Source: Paenibacillus castaneae (GTDB lineage Bacteria; Bacillota; Bacilli; Paenibacillales; Paenibacillaceae). Taken from it: a stretch of DNA of 64,000 nucleotides. The notes below the pieces were generated by a model. It worked only from the letters and a program-made list of their open reading frames with translations, ran no database searches and had not been told where the DNA came from. The stretch lies in the NCBI RefSeq assembly GCF_002884445.1, contig NZ_KZ614144.1, positions 1,998,290 to 2,062,289 of the forward strand. The letters are read 5' to 3'. Of the stretch, positions 17,818 through 26,918 are shown piece after piece. Numbering within the stretch: position 1 is the first letter of the stretch; the number at the start of each line of letters is the position of its first letter. The position numbers were made by a program, and so were the translations under genes.

Positions 17818-17826
17818 AGGAGGTGA
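17818..17826 (+). promoter_or_regulatory. Strong SD-like site in the xylanase mRNA leader
   Basis: AGGAGGTGA is complementary to 9 bases of the 16S rRNA end but lies 115 bases before the gene. It is followed by a possible small frame (17846-17905, MTQYKLRTATSHNRQVVCR) whose distance is too great for efficient use. Like the site at 9265 it may be a STAB-SD type mRNA stabiliser. Confidence 0.45.
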
Positions 17827-17940
17827 CAGTCGTAATTCACGGAATATGACACAGTATAAGTTACGCACTGCAACGAGTCACAACAGACAAGTAGTATGCA
17901 GGTAAGTAGCGACAAATAAAAATATTTTGGGAGGTAGATT

Positions 17941-18576
17941 ATGTTTAAATTTAATAAGAGGATCTTAACGGTACTTGTTGCAGCTTCATTGAGTTTTAGC
18001 TTGTTTGCAGCAACCTCAAATGCAGCGACAGACTATTGGCAAAATTGGACCGATGGCGGTGGGACAGTAAAAGCTACGAATGGTTCTGGCGGCAATTACA
18101 GTGTTACATGGACAAACAGCGGAAATTTTGTTATAGGTAAAGGTTGGAATACCGGATCAGCATCTCGCACAATCAACTACAATGCCGGCGTCTGGGCGCC
18201 GTCTGGCAATGGGTATTTGACTCTCTATGGGTGGACGAGAAACTCACTCATTGAATACTACGTCGTTGACAGCTGGGGTACTTATAGACCTACTGGAACT
18301 TTTAAAGGCACCGTGACCAGTGATGGGGGCACATATGACATATATACGACTACGCGAACCAATGCACCTTCTATTGACGGCACTGCAACGTTCACCCAGT
18401 TCTGGAGTGTCCGTCAGTCGAAGAGAGCGACCGGAAGCAATGTCGCTATCACTTTTAGCAACCACGTTAACGCATGGAAGAGTAAAGGAATGAATCTGGG
18501 AAGCAGTTGGTCTTACCAGGTGTTAGCGACAGAGGGTTATCAAAGCAGTGGCAGCTCTAACGTAACGGTGTGGTAG
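17941..18576 (+). CDS. xynA: Secreted GH11 endo-1,4-beta-xylanase
   Basis: A 211-residue protein with a 28-residue signal peptide ending SNA, giving a mature enzyme of about 183 residues, the normal GH11 size. The start of the mature protein ([13 protein letters not shown]) matches the Bacillus/Paenibacillus type. The nucleophile is E105 in EYYVVDSWG and the acid/base is E198 in [10 protein letters not shown]. The jelly-roll enzyme cuts internal beta-1,4 bonds of xylan outside the cell, feeding the importers at 34.6 and 52.6 kb. TTGGGAGGTAG precedes ATG. It is a single-gene unit with its own promoter, cre site and terminator. Confidence 0.97.
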   Translation: MFKFNKRILTVLVAASLSFSLFAATSNAATDYWQNWTDGGGTVKATNGSGGNYSVTWTNSGNFVIGKGWNTGSASRTINYNAGVWAPSGNGYLTLYGWTRNSLIEYYVVDSWGTYRPTGTFKGTVTSDGGTYDIYTTTRTNAPSIDGTATFTQFWSVRQSKRATGSNVAITFSNHVNAWKSKGMNLGSSWSYQVLATEGYQSSGSSNVTVW

Positions 18577-18659
18577 CAGGTGGCCTGCAGCCGGGGAAAC
18601 AGACGGGCGCTTGACCGTTTCCAGCAAATTAAGAAAAGCTTCTAATCTATGAAATTGCT

Positions 18660-18697
18660 AAGGCCTGCCGGTCTCACAGCCGGCGGCCTTATATATT
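18660..18697 (+). terminator. Rho-independent terminator of xynA
   Basis: AAGGCC-t-GCCGG and its partner GCCGGC-GGCCTT form a GC-rich stem with a short loop, followed by ATATATTT. Confidence 0.75.
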
Positions 18698-18763
18698 TCA
18701 TCAATAAATTTCCGACATCAACTGGAATATGACTTTTCTTATCCATTTAAAGGAGATATATCA

Positions 18764-19621
18764 ATGAGAAAGCTATTGATTTTCCTTTTAATAGCCATAA
18801 TAGCTATTGTCAGCGCTTGTTCGCAAGAAACGCCGGAAAACAATGAAAAGCCTAAGAAGAATGATAAGTTTGTATTAGTCAAAGGCGGGACTTTAATGAA
18901 TACAAAGTCCAATTACTATGGAAAAAGTGTAACCATATCAAACTTTTATATCGGCAAATATGAGGTAACTCAAAAAGAGTGGATCGAGGTAATGGGAAGT
19001 AATCCCTCACAATTCAAAGACGATAATTTGCCTGTTGAAATGGTAAGCTGGTATGACGTTGTTGAGTATTGTAATAAAAGAAGTACAAAAGAGGGCTTAA
19101 ATCTGTATTACAATATAGATAAAACTAAAAAAGATCCGAATAATAACAGTGATAACGATAATATAAAATGGACCGTAACAATCAATACGGAAGCCAATGG
19201 TTACCGATTGCCGACTGAAGCGGAGTGGGAATATGCTGCAGGCGGAGGTCAGATGAGCAAAAATTTCATATACAGCGGAAGCAATAATGCTGATGAAGTA
19301 GCATGGTATTGGCAAAATGCTGGAGATAAATACTTATCTGGAGAATGGAATTGGCCTATCATAGAAAACAACCATAATAAAACAAAAACGATCGGTTTAA
19401 AGAAATCCAACGAATTAGGACTTTATGATATGTCAGGAAATGTAAGGGAATGGTGCTGGGACTGGTACGGAGACTTGGATAGTAATAGCGGTTCTTACCG
19501 GATTGTGAAGGGCGGCGGTTGGATCGGCGGCGTCAGCAACAACGAATTATCTTTTCGGGGCAAGTTCGAGGCGAATGGCATTGGCCCTGATCAAGGTTTT
19601 CGTGTGAGTCGCAGCGAGTAA
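18764..19621 (+). CDS. Lipoprotein with SUMF1/formylglycine-generating-enzyme-type domain
   Basis: The 285-residue protein has a lipobox (IVSAC, lipidated Cys19) and a Lys/Asn-rich spacer, so it would sit on the outer face of the membrane. The rest is a SUMF1-like (C-type-lectin fold) domain: FYIGKYEVTQKEWIEVMGSN, VEMVSWYDVVEYCNK, YRLPTEAEWEYAA, LYDMSGNVREWCWDWYG, RIVKGGGW and GFRVSR. Family members are formylglycine generators, EgtB- or PvdO-like enzymes, or binding proteins. No sulfatase lies nearby, so a catalytic role is uncertain. AGGAGATATATCA precedes ATG. It lies downstream of xynA but past its terminator. Confidence 0.85.
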   Translation: MRKLLIFLLIAIIAIVSACSQETPENNEKPKKNDKFVLVKGGTLMNTKSNYYGKSVTISNFYIGKYEVTQKEWIEVMGSNPSQFKDDNLPVEMVSWYDVVEYCNKRSTKEGLNLYYNIDKTKKDPNNNSDNDNIKWTVTINTEANGYRLPTEAEWEYAAGGGQMSKNFIYSGSNNADEVAWYWQNAGDKYLSGEWNWPIIENNHNKTKTIGLKKSNELGLYDMSGNVREWCWDWYGDLDSNSGSYRIVKGGGWIGGVSNNELSFRGKFEANGIGPDQGFRVSRSE

Positions 19622-19713
19622 ACGGGAACAAGCCAAACTAAACATAATCGAAAAAATCTACTGCTAGGCAAGCAGGTTATGATAATCATTTTTATTGAAT
19701 ACGACCTAAAATG

Positions 19714-19786
19714 AAACGCCCCCATATTTTAGACGTCTAAACAACATATTGTTGTTTCCGAGATGTTTAAGATGGGGGTGTTTTTG
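19714..19786 (+). terminator. Terminator-like nested hairpin
   Basis: Outer arms CGCCCCCAT and ATGGGGGTG enclose an inner perfect hairpin (AAACAACA/TGTTGTTT). TTTTTGTG follows. It separates the lipoprotein gene from the ABC operon. Confidence 0.7.
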
Positions 19787-19799
19787 TGCATCCCTCTAC

Positions 19800-19813
19800 A
19801 TGACATTTGTCAT
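19800..19813. promoter_or_regulatory. Inverted repeat upstream of the ABC/two-component operon
   Basis: ATGACA-TT-TGTCAT is a perfect 6-bp inverted repeat 90 bases before the ABC ATPase gene. DesR-type NarL regulators bind similar TCATGAC-like repeats, so it is a candidate site for the response regulator encoded at 24206. Confidence 0.45.
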
Positions 19814-19902
19814 ATTAGATCATTCTTCTGATCACTACAGCTAAGCGAGGATAAAAAGTATGATTAGGTCAACAAAGAATGAACAAGAAAAGAGGAAATA
19901 AC

Positions 19903-20835
19903 ATGATTGTAGAAGTGAAGAACTTGATTAAACGTTATAAAGATGTGTTAGTCATCGATCATCTTCAATTATCGATTCAAGAGGGTAGTATTTTGGGCTT
20001 GCTGGGACCTAATGGTGCAGGAAAGACTACCACGATTCGTGTGTTAACCGGATTAACGGGTTACGAAGCAGGAGATATTCAAATGTTCGGAAAGCCTTTT
20101 GCATTGCATGAAATGGACATTAAACGACAAATCGGTATTGTACCTCAGGAAATTGCAATTTTTGAAGATATGCCTGCTTATGACAATGTACAATATTTTG
20201 CTCGGCTCTATGGCTTGCGTGGAAGTTTATTGAAGGAACGTGTGGAAGAAGCTCTAGCATTTACAGGGTTGCTCGATAAGGCGAAGTCACTCCCTAAGCA
20301 TTTTTCCGGTGGGATGAAACGGAGATTAAATATCGCCTGTGCCATTGCACATCATCCAAAGCTCATCATTATGGATGAACCTACGGTAGGTATTGATCCG
20401 CATTCACGCAATCATATTATGGAATCTATTCGTGAATTGAACCGTCGAGGCTCAACCATTATTTATACCTCTCACTACATGGAGGAGATTGAGGAGCTGT
20501 GCTCTTCGATCGTCATCATGGATCATGGCAGGGTAATTGCGCAAGGAACGAAGGAAGAATTAAAAGCACTCGTTGCTACGGAAGAAAAGATTTTAATTGA
20601 ATGCTCCAATCGTCATTATACGCTCGTGGACAATATTCGTCAGATTCCAGGGGTACGCCAGTGTGAACTGAATGGCGGAAAACTAACCGTTACATCGCAA
20701 AAAGAGTATAAAAACGTCAGTAAAATTATCGATTGCATGTCCCGTTTAGAAACGGAGATTGGTTCACTGTATGTGGAGAAGTCCACGTTAGAGGATGTAT
20801 TCTTAACATTAACTGGGAGAAGGCTTCGCGATTGA
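19903..20835 (+). CDS. ABC exporter ATP-binding protein (LnrL-like)
   Basis: The 310-residue protein has Walker A GPNGAGKTT, Q-loop VPQEIAIFEDM, signature FSGGMKRRLNIA, Walker B LIIMDEPTVGIDP and switch His in YTSHYMEEIEELC. This is the drug/lipid-exporter subgroup of ABC-2 ATPases. I use ATG 19903 because AGAGGAA is 7 nt upstream; ATG 19879 has no SD. It heads an operon: ATPase, two permeases, sensor kinase, response regulator. This content equals B. subtilis lnrJKLMN (yfiJKLMN), which protects against linearmycin-type membrane-active polyketides, with the two-component genes last here instead of first. Substrate here is unproven. Confidence 0.92.
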   Translation: MIVEVKNLIKRYKDVLVIDHLQLSIQEGSILGLLGPNGAGKTTTIRVLTGLTGYEAGDIQMFGKPFALHEMDIKRQIGIVPQEIAIFEDMPAYDNVQYFARLYGLRGSLLKERVEEALAFTGLLDKAKSLPKHFSGGMKRRLNIACAIAHHPKLIIMDEPTVGIDPHSRNHIMESIRELNRRGSTIIYTSHYMEEIEELCSSIVIMDHGRVIAQGTKEELKALVATEEKILIECSNRHYTLVDNIRQIPGVRQCELNGGKLTVTSQKEYKNVSKIIDCMSRLETEIGSLYVEKSTLEDVFLTLTGRRLRD

Positions 20836-20867
20836 ATACCAATTGGTTCGAAGTGAGGGGGATCGTA

Positions 20868-21965
20868 ATGAATATTGTACAAATTGCTCTGTTCACATGT
20901 AAACGTCATATTCGAGATTACAAAATGGTGATTGCATTAACGTTGTTTCCTGTACTCATCATCTTCATACTCGGTCAAGCGCTGGATAGCAGTCAAATGG
21001 CACCCAAGCAAATGAATAGCATCAAAGTTGGCTATTGGTTTGAAACACCGATTCCTGCTTTAGAAACGTTGCTGCATTCCAATTCATTGCAGGAGGTAGC
21101 CGAGGTTCAGGCATATCCATCCATGGATGAGGCTGTTCGAGACATCGATCAAGGAATCGTAGATTCGTTAGTTATTTATGAGAACGGTAAGGTTCAGGTC
21201 ATTAGCAGCAATGAGAAATCAATGATTTATCCAATCATATCAAGCATGCTGCAGGCACAGAAGGTCGGGGAAATAACGAGTGACACTGTGAATGAGAACG
21301 CTGTACACGAAATGAATTTGTCAAAAGCCTATGTTAAGGACCAGATCATAGTAACGGAAGGGAAAGTACCTAGAGGGATCGATTACTATTCGGTGACCAT
21401 GCTGTTTCAATGTTTGTTTTTTGGAACCATCCTAGCAGTTCTCTCGGTCATTCGTGATTCGCTCAATCGCACTAGTGAACGTTCGGCAACAGCTCCAATT
21501 ACTAACTGGGAGTATGTGATGGGCAAGATGATAGGGAATGTTACCGTTTTGTTTATATTTGCGCTTTTCATTGTATTATTCACAAAATTTGTGTACGGTG
21601 CGAATTGGAATGGCAGCTGGTGGGTGATACTCGCGTCTATCTTATTGTATATTGTCATTGCGATTGGTTTCGGTCTATGTATTGCTTATTTAACACGTAA
21701 TACGGGGGTATCATCGATTTTTGTCATGTTCGGAGCTATTTTCTTTTCTTTAAGCTCGGGTGGTTTCGCTCGAGAGGTTGGCCCAACATTAGAAAAGATC
21801 AGCTTATTTTCGCCAAACCATTATGCTCAGGAAGCGATATTCGATGCCGTCTACAGAGGCTCATCATTTGCTACATCCTCTTATGAAATCATAATCTTGG
21901 TGATAATGGCAGCGCTGATGATAGCATTGAGCTTGCTAGTGGGAAGGAGAGAATGGGCATGGTAG
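20868..21965 (+). CDS. ABC-2 type permease (LnrM-like)
   Basis: A 365-residue membrane protein with one N-terminal helix (VIALTLFPVLIIFILGQAL), an extracellular domain of about 170 residues, and five or so C-terminal helices (LLFQCLFFGTILAVL, VLFIFALFIVLF, WVILASILLYIVIAIGFGL onward). The cytosolic loop RDSLNRTSERSATAPITNWEYVMGK is the ABC-2 family signature between helices 2 and 3. ATG 20868 is preceded by GTGAGGGG. It forms a heterodimeric channel with the next gene, which it overlaps by 7 bases. Confidence 0.88.
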   Translation: MNIVQIALFTCKRHIRDYKMVIALTLFPVLIIFILGQALDSSQMAPKQMNSIKVGYWFETPIPALETLLHSNSLQEVAEVQAYPSMDEAVRDIDQGIVDSLVIYENGKVQVISSNEKSMIYPIISSMLQAQKVGEITSDTVNENAVHEMNLSKAYVKDQIIVTEGKVPRGIDYYSVTMLFQCLFFGTILAVLSVIRDSLNRTSERSATAPITNWEYVMGKMIGNVTVLFIFALFIVLFTKFVYGANWNGSWWVILASILLYIVIAIGFGLCIAYLTRNTGVSSIFVMFGAIFFSLSSGGFAREVGPTLEKISLFSPNHYAQEAIFDAVYRGSSFATSSYEIIILVIMAALMIALSLLVGRREWAW

Positions 21966-23050
21966 TATTTCACAACAATCTACAACGAATTTGGAACAAT
22001 AAAATGCAGCTTGTTTTCGTATTATTATTTCCTATTGCTTTTATGTTTATGGGTACGGTTCAATCCAATCCAGGGATCAAGGTCGTGTTATTGGATAAGG
22101 ACCAAACGGTACTTACGCAGTGGATGGTGAAAGATATTCAATCCAAGTTCAACGTCATTCCGATCGCTGACAAGGATGTGGAACAAGCGTTAATGGATTA
22201 CAAGATCGATTATGCGGTCACGCTGCCTGCTGGATTTTCTGACGCCTTATTAACAAGCAACGCTATGCAAGCAGAGGCAATATCCATCCAAGAATCGAAT
22301 CGATCTTTGCCTGTGCGCACGTATATTACGGATCTTATTCAACAATTGGATCGGCTAGGGAAGGCTGCTGGTGGAGACAGCAGTGTATTCCAGGCGAGTT
22401 TGGACGATTTGCAACAAGCAAGTCTTCAAATAGAGCAGCATGCTTCTGCTTCACATGGGCTGCATACCTCTCATACCGTGCTGGGCATGATGGCTGTTGC
22501 CTTATTGTATACGTCGTTTACATTTTCGTTCACGATGATCTCAAATCGAGATCGGGGTACGATGCAGCGGACGTTAGCTGCTCCCATACGCATAAAGAGC
22601 TACATGCTTCAGCACATGGGCAGTTCATTACTCGTGTGTTTAGTTCAAATAGGACTCTTTTTACTTGTTATGAAAGGCTTTGGTATATATTTAGGGGCTT
22701 CCTGGTTGTCCATCTATAGTTTGTTTGCGGTATTTTCACTGGTTTGCGTCTCATTTAGTATTTTTCTAAGCTCCATTTCAAAAAATGTGGTGCAGGTCGG
22801 TATTTTTGGTCTGCTCATCATTCAACCGATGTCTTTGATTGGTTCAGCTTATTTTCCCAGAGACTTCATTCCTGATATGCTGCAAAAAATTGCTCAATTT
22901 GTTCCATTATCTTGGCTTATGGATGGAGTAGACCATTTATTACAAGGTGACTCTCTCACTCAGCTAGTTCCTCAAATGGCGATGTTAGTATTATTTGCAT
23001 GCATCTTTTTCCTCATTGGAGCATTGAAGAAAACCAATCTACCGGCATAA
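21959..23050 (+). CDS. ABC-2 type permease (LnrN-like)
   Basis: A 363-residue membrane protein with the same plan as its upstream partner: a first helix (LVFVLLFPIAFMFMGTV), an extracellular domain of about 150 residues, and the RDRGTMQRTLAAPIRIKSYMLQH loop before the remaining helices. ATG 21959 has AAGGAG 9 nt upstream; ATG 21953 would be only 3 nt from it. The pair of unequal permeases is typical of LnrLMN-type exporters. Confidence 0.87.
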   Translation: MVVFHNNLQRIWNNKMQLVFVLLFPIAFMFMGTVQSNPGIKVVLLDKDQTVLTQWMVKDIQSKFNVIPIADKDVEQALMDYKIDYAVTLPAGFSDALLTSNAMQAEAISIQESNRSLPVRTYITDLIQQLDRLGKAAGGDSSVFQASLDDLQQASLQIEQHASASHGLHTSHTVLGMMAVALLYTSFTFSFTMISNRDRGTMQRTLAAPIRIKSYMLQHMGSSLLVCLVQIGLFLLVMKGFGIYLGASWLSIYSLFAVFSLVCVSFSIFLSSISKNVVQVGIFGLLIIQPMSLIGSAYFPRDFIPDMLQKIAQFVPLSWLMDGVDHLLQGDSLTQLVPQMAMLVLFACIFFLIGALKKTNLPA

Positions 23051-23109
23051 ATTTGCCCATACAACAGAACCCTTTATCTGGTATACTGGTGGAAATGTGA
23101 AGAGCGGGG

Positions 23110-24228
23110 TTGAATATAGAGATGAAGATCATCGTGAAGTGCTGCTTAATGACTTTTGTGATCGTTAGTCTGATCGAACAGCAAGAGCATGTTTCACCTG
23201 TGCAGGTCGGATTAATTTTACTTTATATTTCGGCTCTGATTGTTAAAGAAAGATTCATAGATTCGATTTGGACGGATATCGGGATTTGGGGCTTAGCGAT
23301 TGCAGGATGTTTTGCAGCGGAGCCGTTCACTGTTTTGCTAGCTGGAAGCGCCATGGATTTTGTATATCGGAAGTTCTATGGAGGTGTTATTCTGATAGCA
23401 GCTCCTTTCCTTTTTTGGAGTCAAGATGTTCGTTCGCTGAACACATACGGGCTATTAATTGCAATTTGTATAGGCTTTGCTTATGTGTTGCAGCTGCGTA
23501 AAAGAACGGAAGTCAACTTTACGACTGTATTAGATAATGAAAGGCGGCTTCGCTACGAACTTGAACAAGTGAAGGCGAAGCTGCTGAACTCCACTCATGA
23601 GATTGCCAAAATTGCAGAAATGAAGGAGCGGAATCGAATCGCTCGTGAGATTCACGATACGATTGGTCATAGCATTGCTGGAAACTTAATTTATTTGCAA
23701 GCAGCTTATAAACTGAGCGATGTCAATGAAAGCCAATCGAAGGCAATGCTCCAAAAATCAATTGACGGGTTAAGCGATGCTGTTACGATGCTGCGAAATA
23801 CGGTTCATAATATTAAGCCTAATGAACAGCAAGGGATCGGATATTTGCAGCAAATTATCGACTATTTTCAATATGCAAACGTGTCCTTTCATTGTTCAAG
23901 CAATGTTCATGCATTACCTTCAGATCAATTTGTCATTTTAAGCTCAACGATCAAAGAGGCGTTAACGAATGCTTCGAAATATTCACAAGCTACAAAAATC
24001 GATATTGCCGTTGATATGAACGATTCTTTTACAAGGTTAGCTATTCAAGATAATGGTCTTGGGTGCTTGCATATACGAGAAGGGTTAGGCATTAGCGGAA
24101 TGAAGGAACGCATTCAACATGCGGGAGGCAGCATTTCTATTTCTGGAGAAGATGGTTTTCGGATAGTTTGTATGATTCCTCGAACCGCAGAGGGAGGGAA
24201 AATATTTGAACGTGCTTATCGTGGATGA
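23110..24228 (+). CDS. Sensor histidine kinase, NarL/DesK type (LnrJ-like)
   Basis: The 372-residue kinase has four or five N-terminal membrane helices (to about residue 125), a coiled-coil stretch (NERRLRYELEQVKAKLL), the HisKA_3 phosphoacceptor motif EMKERNRIAREIHDTIGHS, and an ATPase domain (IKEALTNASKYSQA, DNGLG, GLGISGMKERI). There is no large sensor domain outside the membrane, so it probably senses the membrane or the neighbouring transporter. TTG 23110 follows GAAGAGCGGGG; ATG 23122 is an alternative. It overlaps the response-regulator gene by 23 bases. Confidence 0.92.
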   Translation: MNIEMKIIVKCCLMTFVIVSLIEQQEHVSPVQVGLILLYISALIVKERFIDSIWTDIGIWGLAIAGCFAAEPFTVLLAGSAMDFVYRKFYGGVILIAAPFLFWSQDVRSLNTYGLLIAICIGFAYVLQLRKRTEVNFTTVLDNERRLRYELEQVKAKLLNSTHEIAKIAEMKERNRIAREIHDTIGHSIAGNLIYLQAAYKLSDVNESQSKAMLQKSIDGLSDAVTMLRNTVHNIKPNEQQGIGYLQQIIDYFQYANVSFHCSSNVHALPSDQFVILSSTIKEALTNASKYSQATKIDIAVDMNDSFTRLAIQDNGLGCLHIREGLGISGMKERIQHAGGSISISGEDGFRIVCMIPRTAEGGKIFERAYRG

Positions 24229-24832
24229 TGATGCTTTGATCCGTGATGGACTGAAAGTGCTGTTGGAGCTGGAGGAGGATTTTACAGTAGTGGCTACCGC
24301 CTCAAATGGGCAGGAAGCTTATGAGCAATGTATGCGATTGCAGCCTGATTTAGTGTTAATGGATATCCGCATGCCCATAATGGATGGTGTGTTAGGTACC
24401 CAAAAGATTAAGGCGGCAGCACCCAACATCAAAATTGTTATTTTAACAACTTTTAAAGATGATGAATACATTAAAGAAGCCGTTCAAAGCGGCGCTGAAG
24501 GCTATATCCTCAAGAACCAATCCTCGGATAGTATTATTGAAAGCCTTAGGGCAGTAGGAAAAGGCAATATTGTATTTGAAAAAGAAGTGGCTGGATCGAT
24601 TTCATCCATGATGCAGCACCGCAAGAAAAATGGATTAGCTGCATACGAACTGACTCAGCGAGAGTTAGATATACTAGCGCTTGTTGCCGAGGGTTTATCG
24701 AATAAAGAAATTGCACAGCAGCTGTTCTTAAGTGAAGGAACGACGCGAAATTATATTACGGCATTGCTTGAAAAGCTGCAATTACGAGATCGCACGCAAC
24801 TTGCGATATTTTATTTGAAGAACAATTGTTAG
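24206..24832 (+). CDS. Response regulator, NarL/LuxR type (LnrK-like)
   Basis: The 208-residue protein has a receiver domain (VDDDALIRDG, phosphoacceptor Asp in LVLMDIRMP, TTFKDDEYI, Lys in YILKNQSSD) and a LuxR-type helix-turn-helix (LTQRELDILALVAEGLSNKE, then LFLSEGTTRNYITALLEKL). TTG 24206 follows GGGAGGG. It is phosphorylated by the kinase encoded just upstream and probably controls this operon through the inverted repeat at 19800. Confidence 0.94.
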   Translation: MNVLIVDDDALIRDGLKVLLELEEDFTVVATASNGQEAYEQCMRLQPDLVLMDIRMPIMDGVLGTQKIKAAAPNIKIVILTTFKDDEYIKEAVQSGAEGYILKNQSSDSIIESLRAVGKGNIVFEKEVAGSISSMMQHRKKNGLAAYELTQRELDILALVAEGLSNKEIAQQLFLSEGTTRNYITALLEKLQLRDRTQLAIFYLKNNC

Positions 24833-24842
24833 GGGTTTGAAC

Positions 24843-24885
24843 AAAAAGACGAAGATCGCCCATTGTGGCACTTCGTCTTTTTTGT
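24843..24885 (+). terminator. Rho-independent terminator of the exporter operon
   Basis: AAAAAGACGAAG and CTTCGTCTTTTT pair over 12 bases around a 16-nt loop, ending in a T run. Confidence 0.88.
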
Positions 24886-25031
24886 TGTGATCTTGCTGAC
24901 GGAGTAGAGAAACAGAAATTTTCGCATGAGAACGGTTTTATTGCGTACATATGGAGTACTGGCATGTTACCAAGGGTATTATTTCGTAAATAGGATAAAT
25001 TAAAAATAAAATGTGGTGGTGAAACGAAATC

Positions 25032-26858
25032 GTGTTTTATTATTTAAAAAGATATCTAATCGGACGACCGTTGAAATCAACTGAGTTAGGCGAGCAGAAA
25101 CTGAACAAAACGAAAGCACTTGCCATTCTTTCTTCTGATGCCTTATCATCCGTAGCGTATGGTCCTGAGCAGATTTTGATCGTCTTATTTACAGTGAGTG
25201 CCGCAGCGTTTTGGTATTCCATACCTATCGCTGTTGGAGTATTGATTTTATTATTAGCGCTTATAGCATCTTATAGGCAAATTATTTTTTCGTACCCTCA
25301 TGGCGGCGGAGCTTACGTCGTGTCAAAGGAAAATCTCGGTCAATATCCAGGTCTAATCGCTGGCGGCTCCTTGCTGGTCGACTACATTTTAACGGTAGCA
25401 GTTAGCGTGTCTGCGGGTACAGATGCCTTAACGTCTGCTTTTCCAAGTTTACATGCGCATACGGTGCCCATTGCAATTGCATTTGTGATTTTTATAACTA
25501 TATTGAACCTAAGAGGGGTAACGGAGTCTGCTTCCATTTTAGCCTATCCCGTTTATTTGTTTGTTGTAGCATTGTTCATATTGATTGGAGCAGGTTTATA
25601 CAACATTGCATCCGGTCATGTTCCAACAAATTTACATGCGCCAATCGGTGCACCAGTAGCTGGGATTAGTTTGTTTCTACTTCTAAAAGCGTTTGCCTCC
25701 GGCAGTTCTGCTTTGACAGGAGTTGAAGCCATCTCGAATGCCATTCCGAACTTTAAAAAGCCTGCTCCGAATAACGCCGCCAAAACATTAGTAGCGATGG
25801 GCTCTTTATTGGCTTTGTTATTTAGCGGCATTGTATTTCTAGCTTTTTATTATGGAATTGCTCCCAGAGCGGAAGTTACGGTGGTCTCCCAAATAGCGGA
25901 ACATACCTTTGGCAGGAATTTGATGTATTTCTTCATTCAAGGAACAACGAGTTTAATATTAATTCTTGCTGCTAACACAGGGTATTCTGCATTCCCTTTA
26001 CTCGCCGTTAATCTCGCCAAAGATAAATTTATTCCAAGAATGTTCATGATTCGAGGAGACCGATTAGGATATTCGAACGGAATCATGATGCTTGGACTAT
26101 TATCGATCATTTTAATTATTGCTTTTGAAGGGCAGACGGAACATCTCATTCCGCTTTATGCGATCGGTGTGTTTATTCCATTTACGCTGTCTCAAACGGG
26201 GATGGTGGTGAAATGGATTCGCGAAAAACCGAAAGGATGGGTTTCCAAGCTTATTATTAACACTACAGGTGCCTTGATCAGCTTTATCGTCTCCATGATG
26301 TTCTTTTTAACGAAGTTCCCACAAGTATGGTCAGTGTTAATTTTCTTGCCTTTAATCATTTTTCTCTTTCATCGAATCAGAAAGCACTACGAGGCAGTAG
26401 GCGACCAATTAGGGCTTGCAACCAGTGAGTCAGTTGTGAAGATTGAGGGTAATGTAATTATTCTTCCTGTGGCTGGTATTACTCATGTGGTTGAAAGGTC
26501 ATTAAATTATGCAAACTCTCTTTCTCCTCACCAGGTAATTGCCGTTTACGTTTCCTTTGAGAAAGAGGATGAAACGGCATTTGTGGAAAAATGGAGCAAG
26601 TGGCACCCTGAGGTTAGGCTGGTATCTCTACATTCTCATTACAGAAGCATCATTCAGCCGCTATCCAAATTTATTGATACCGTTCAACGCAAGGCGAGTG
26701 AATCGAATTATCAGGTCACGGTTATTATCCCGCAATTCATTCCAAAGAAAGGCTGGCACAACATTCTGCATAACCAGTCCAGCTTTCTAATTCGTGCATA
26801 TTTGCTGCATCGTAAAAATGTGATCGTAACTACGGTACCGTACCACTTAAAGAAATGA
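25032..26858 (+). CDS. kimA: APC-family potassium transporter, KimA (YdaO)-like
   Basis: A 608-residue membrane protein with about 12 helices followed by a cytosolic domain of about 150 residues. The N-terminus (YLKRYLIGRPLKSTELGEQK, ALAILSSDALSSVAYGPEQI) and the first helix pair match KimA, the high-affinity K+/H+ symporter whose gene in B. subtilis is switched off by c-di-AMP. The C-terminal part has a USP-like fold and in KimA binds c-di-AMP. GTG 25032 gives the family start. I looked for the ydaO-type c-di-AMP riboswitch in the 147-base leader and did not recognise it. Confidence 0.88.
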   Translation: MFYYLKRYLIGRPLKSTELGEQKLNKTKALAILSSDALSSVAYGPEQILIVLFTVSAAAFWYSIPIAVGVLILLLALIASYRQIIFSYPHGGGAYVVSKENLGQYPGLIAGGSLLVDYILTVAVSVSAGTDALTSAFPSLHAHTVPIAIAFVIFITILNLRGVTESASILAYPVYLFVVALFILIGAGLYNIASGHVPTNLHAPIGAPVAGISLFLLLKAFASGSSALTGVEAISNAIPNFKKPAPNNAAKTLVAMGSLLALLFSGIVFLAFYYGIAPRAEVTVVSQIAEHTFGRNLMYFFIQGTTSLILILAANTGYSAFPLLAVNLAKDKFIPRMFMIRGDRLGYSNGIMMLGLLSIILIIAFEGQTEHLIPLYAIGVFIPFTLSQTGMVVKWIREKPKGWVSKLIINTTGALISFIVSMMFFLTKFPQVWSVLIFLPLIIFLFHRIRKHYEAVGDQLGLATSESVVKIEGNVIILPVAGITHVVERSLNYANSLSPHQVIAVYVSFEKEDETAFVEKWSKWHPEVRLVSLHSHYRSIIQPLSKFIDTVQRKASESNYQVTVIIPQFIPKKGWHNILHNQSSFLIRAYLLHRKNVIVTTVPYHLKK

Positions 26859-26884
26859 ACGAATTCGGGAGTGAAAGGACATGT

Positions 26885-26917
26885 AGAACCACAGCTGCAA
26901 GCAGCTGTGGTTCTTGC
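26885..26917. terminator. Bidirectional Rho-independent terminator
   Basis: AGAACCACAGCTG and CAGCTGTGGTTCT form a perfect 13-bp stem with a CAAG loop, followed by TGCTTT. It lies between the convergent kimA-like and MarR genes. Confidence 0.8.
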
Positions 26918-26918
26918 T

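Noticed and set aside
24885..25031. Possible ydaO-type c-di-AMP riboswitch before the KimA-like gene
   Set aside because: The conserved core bases of that class are not recognisable in the 147-base leader.
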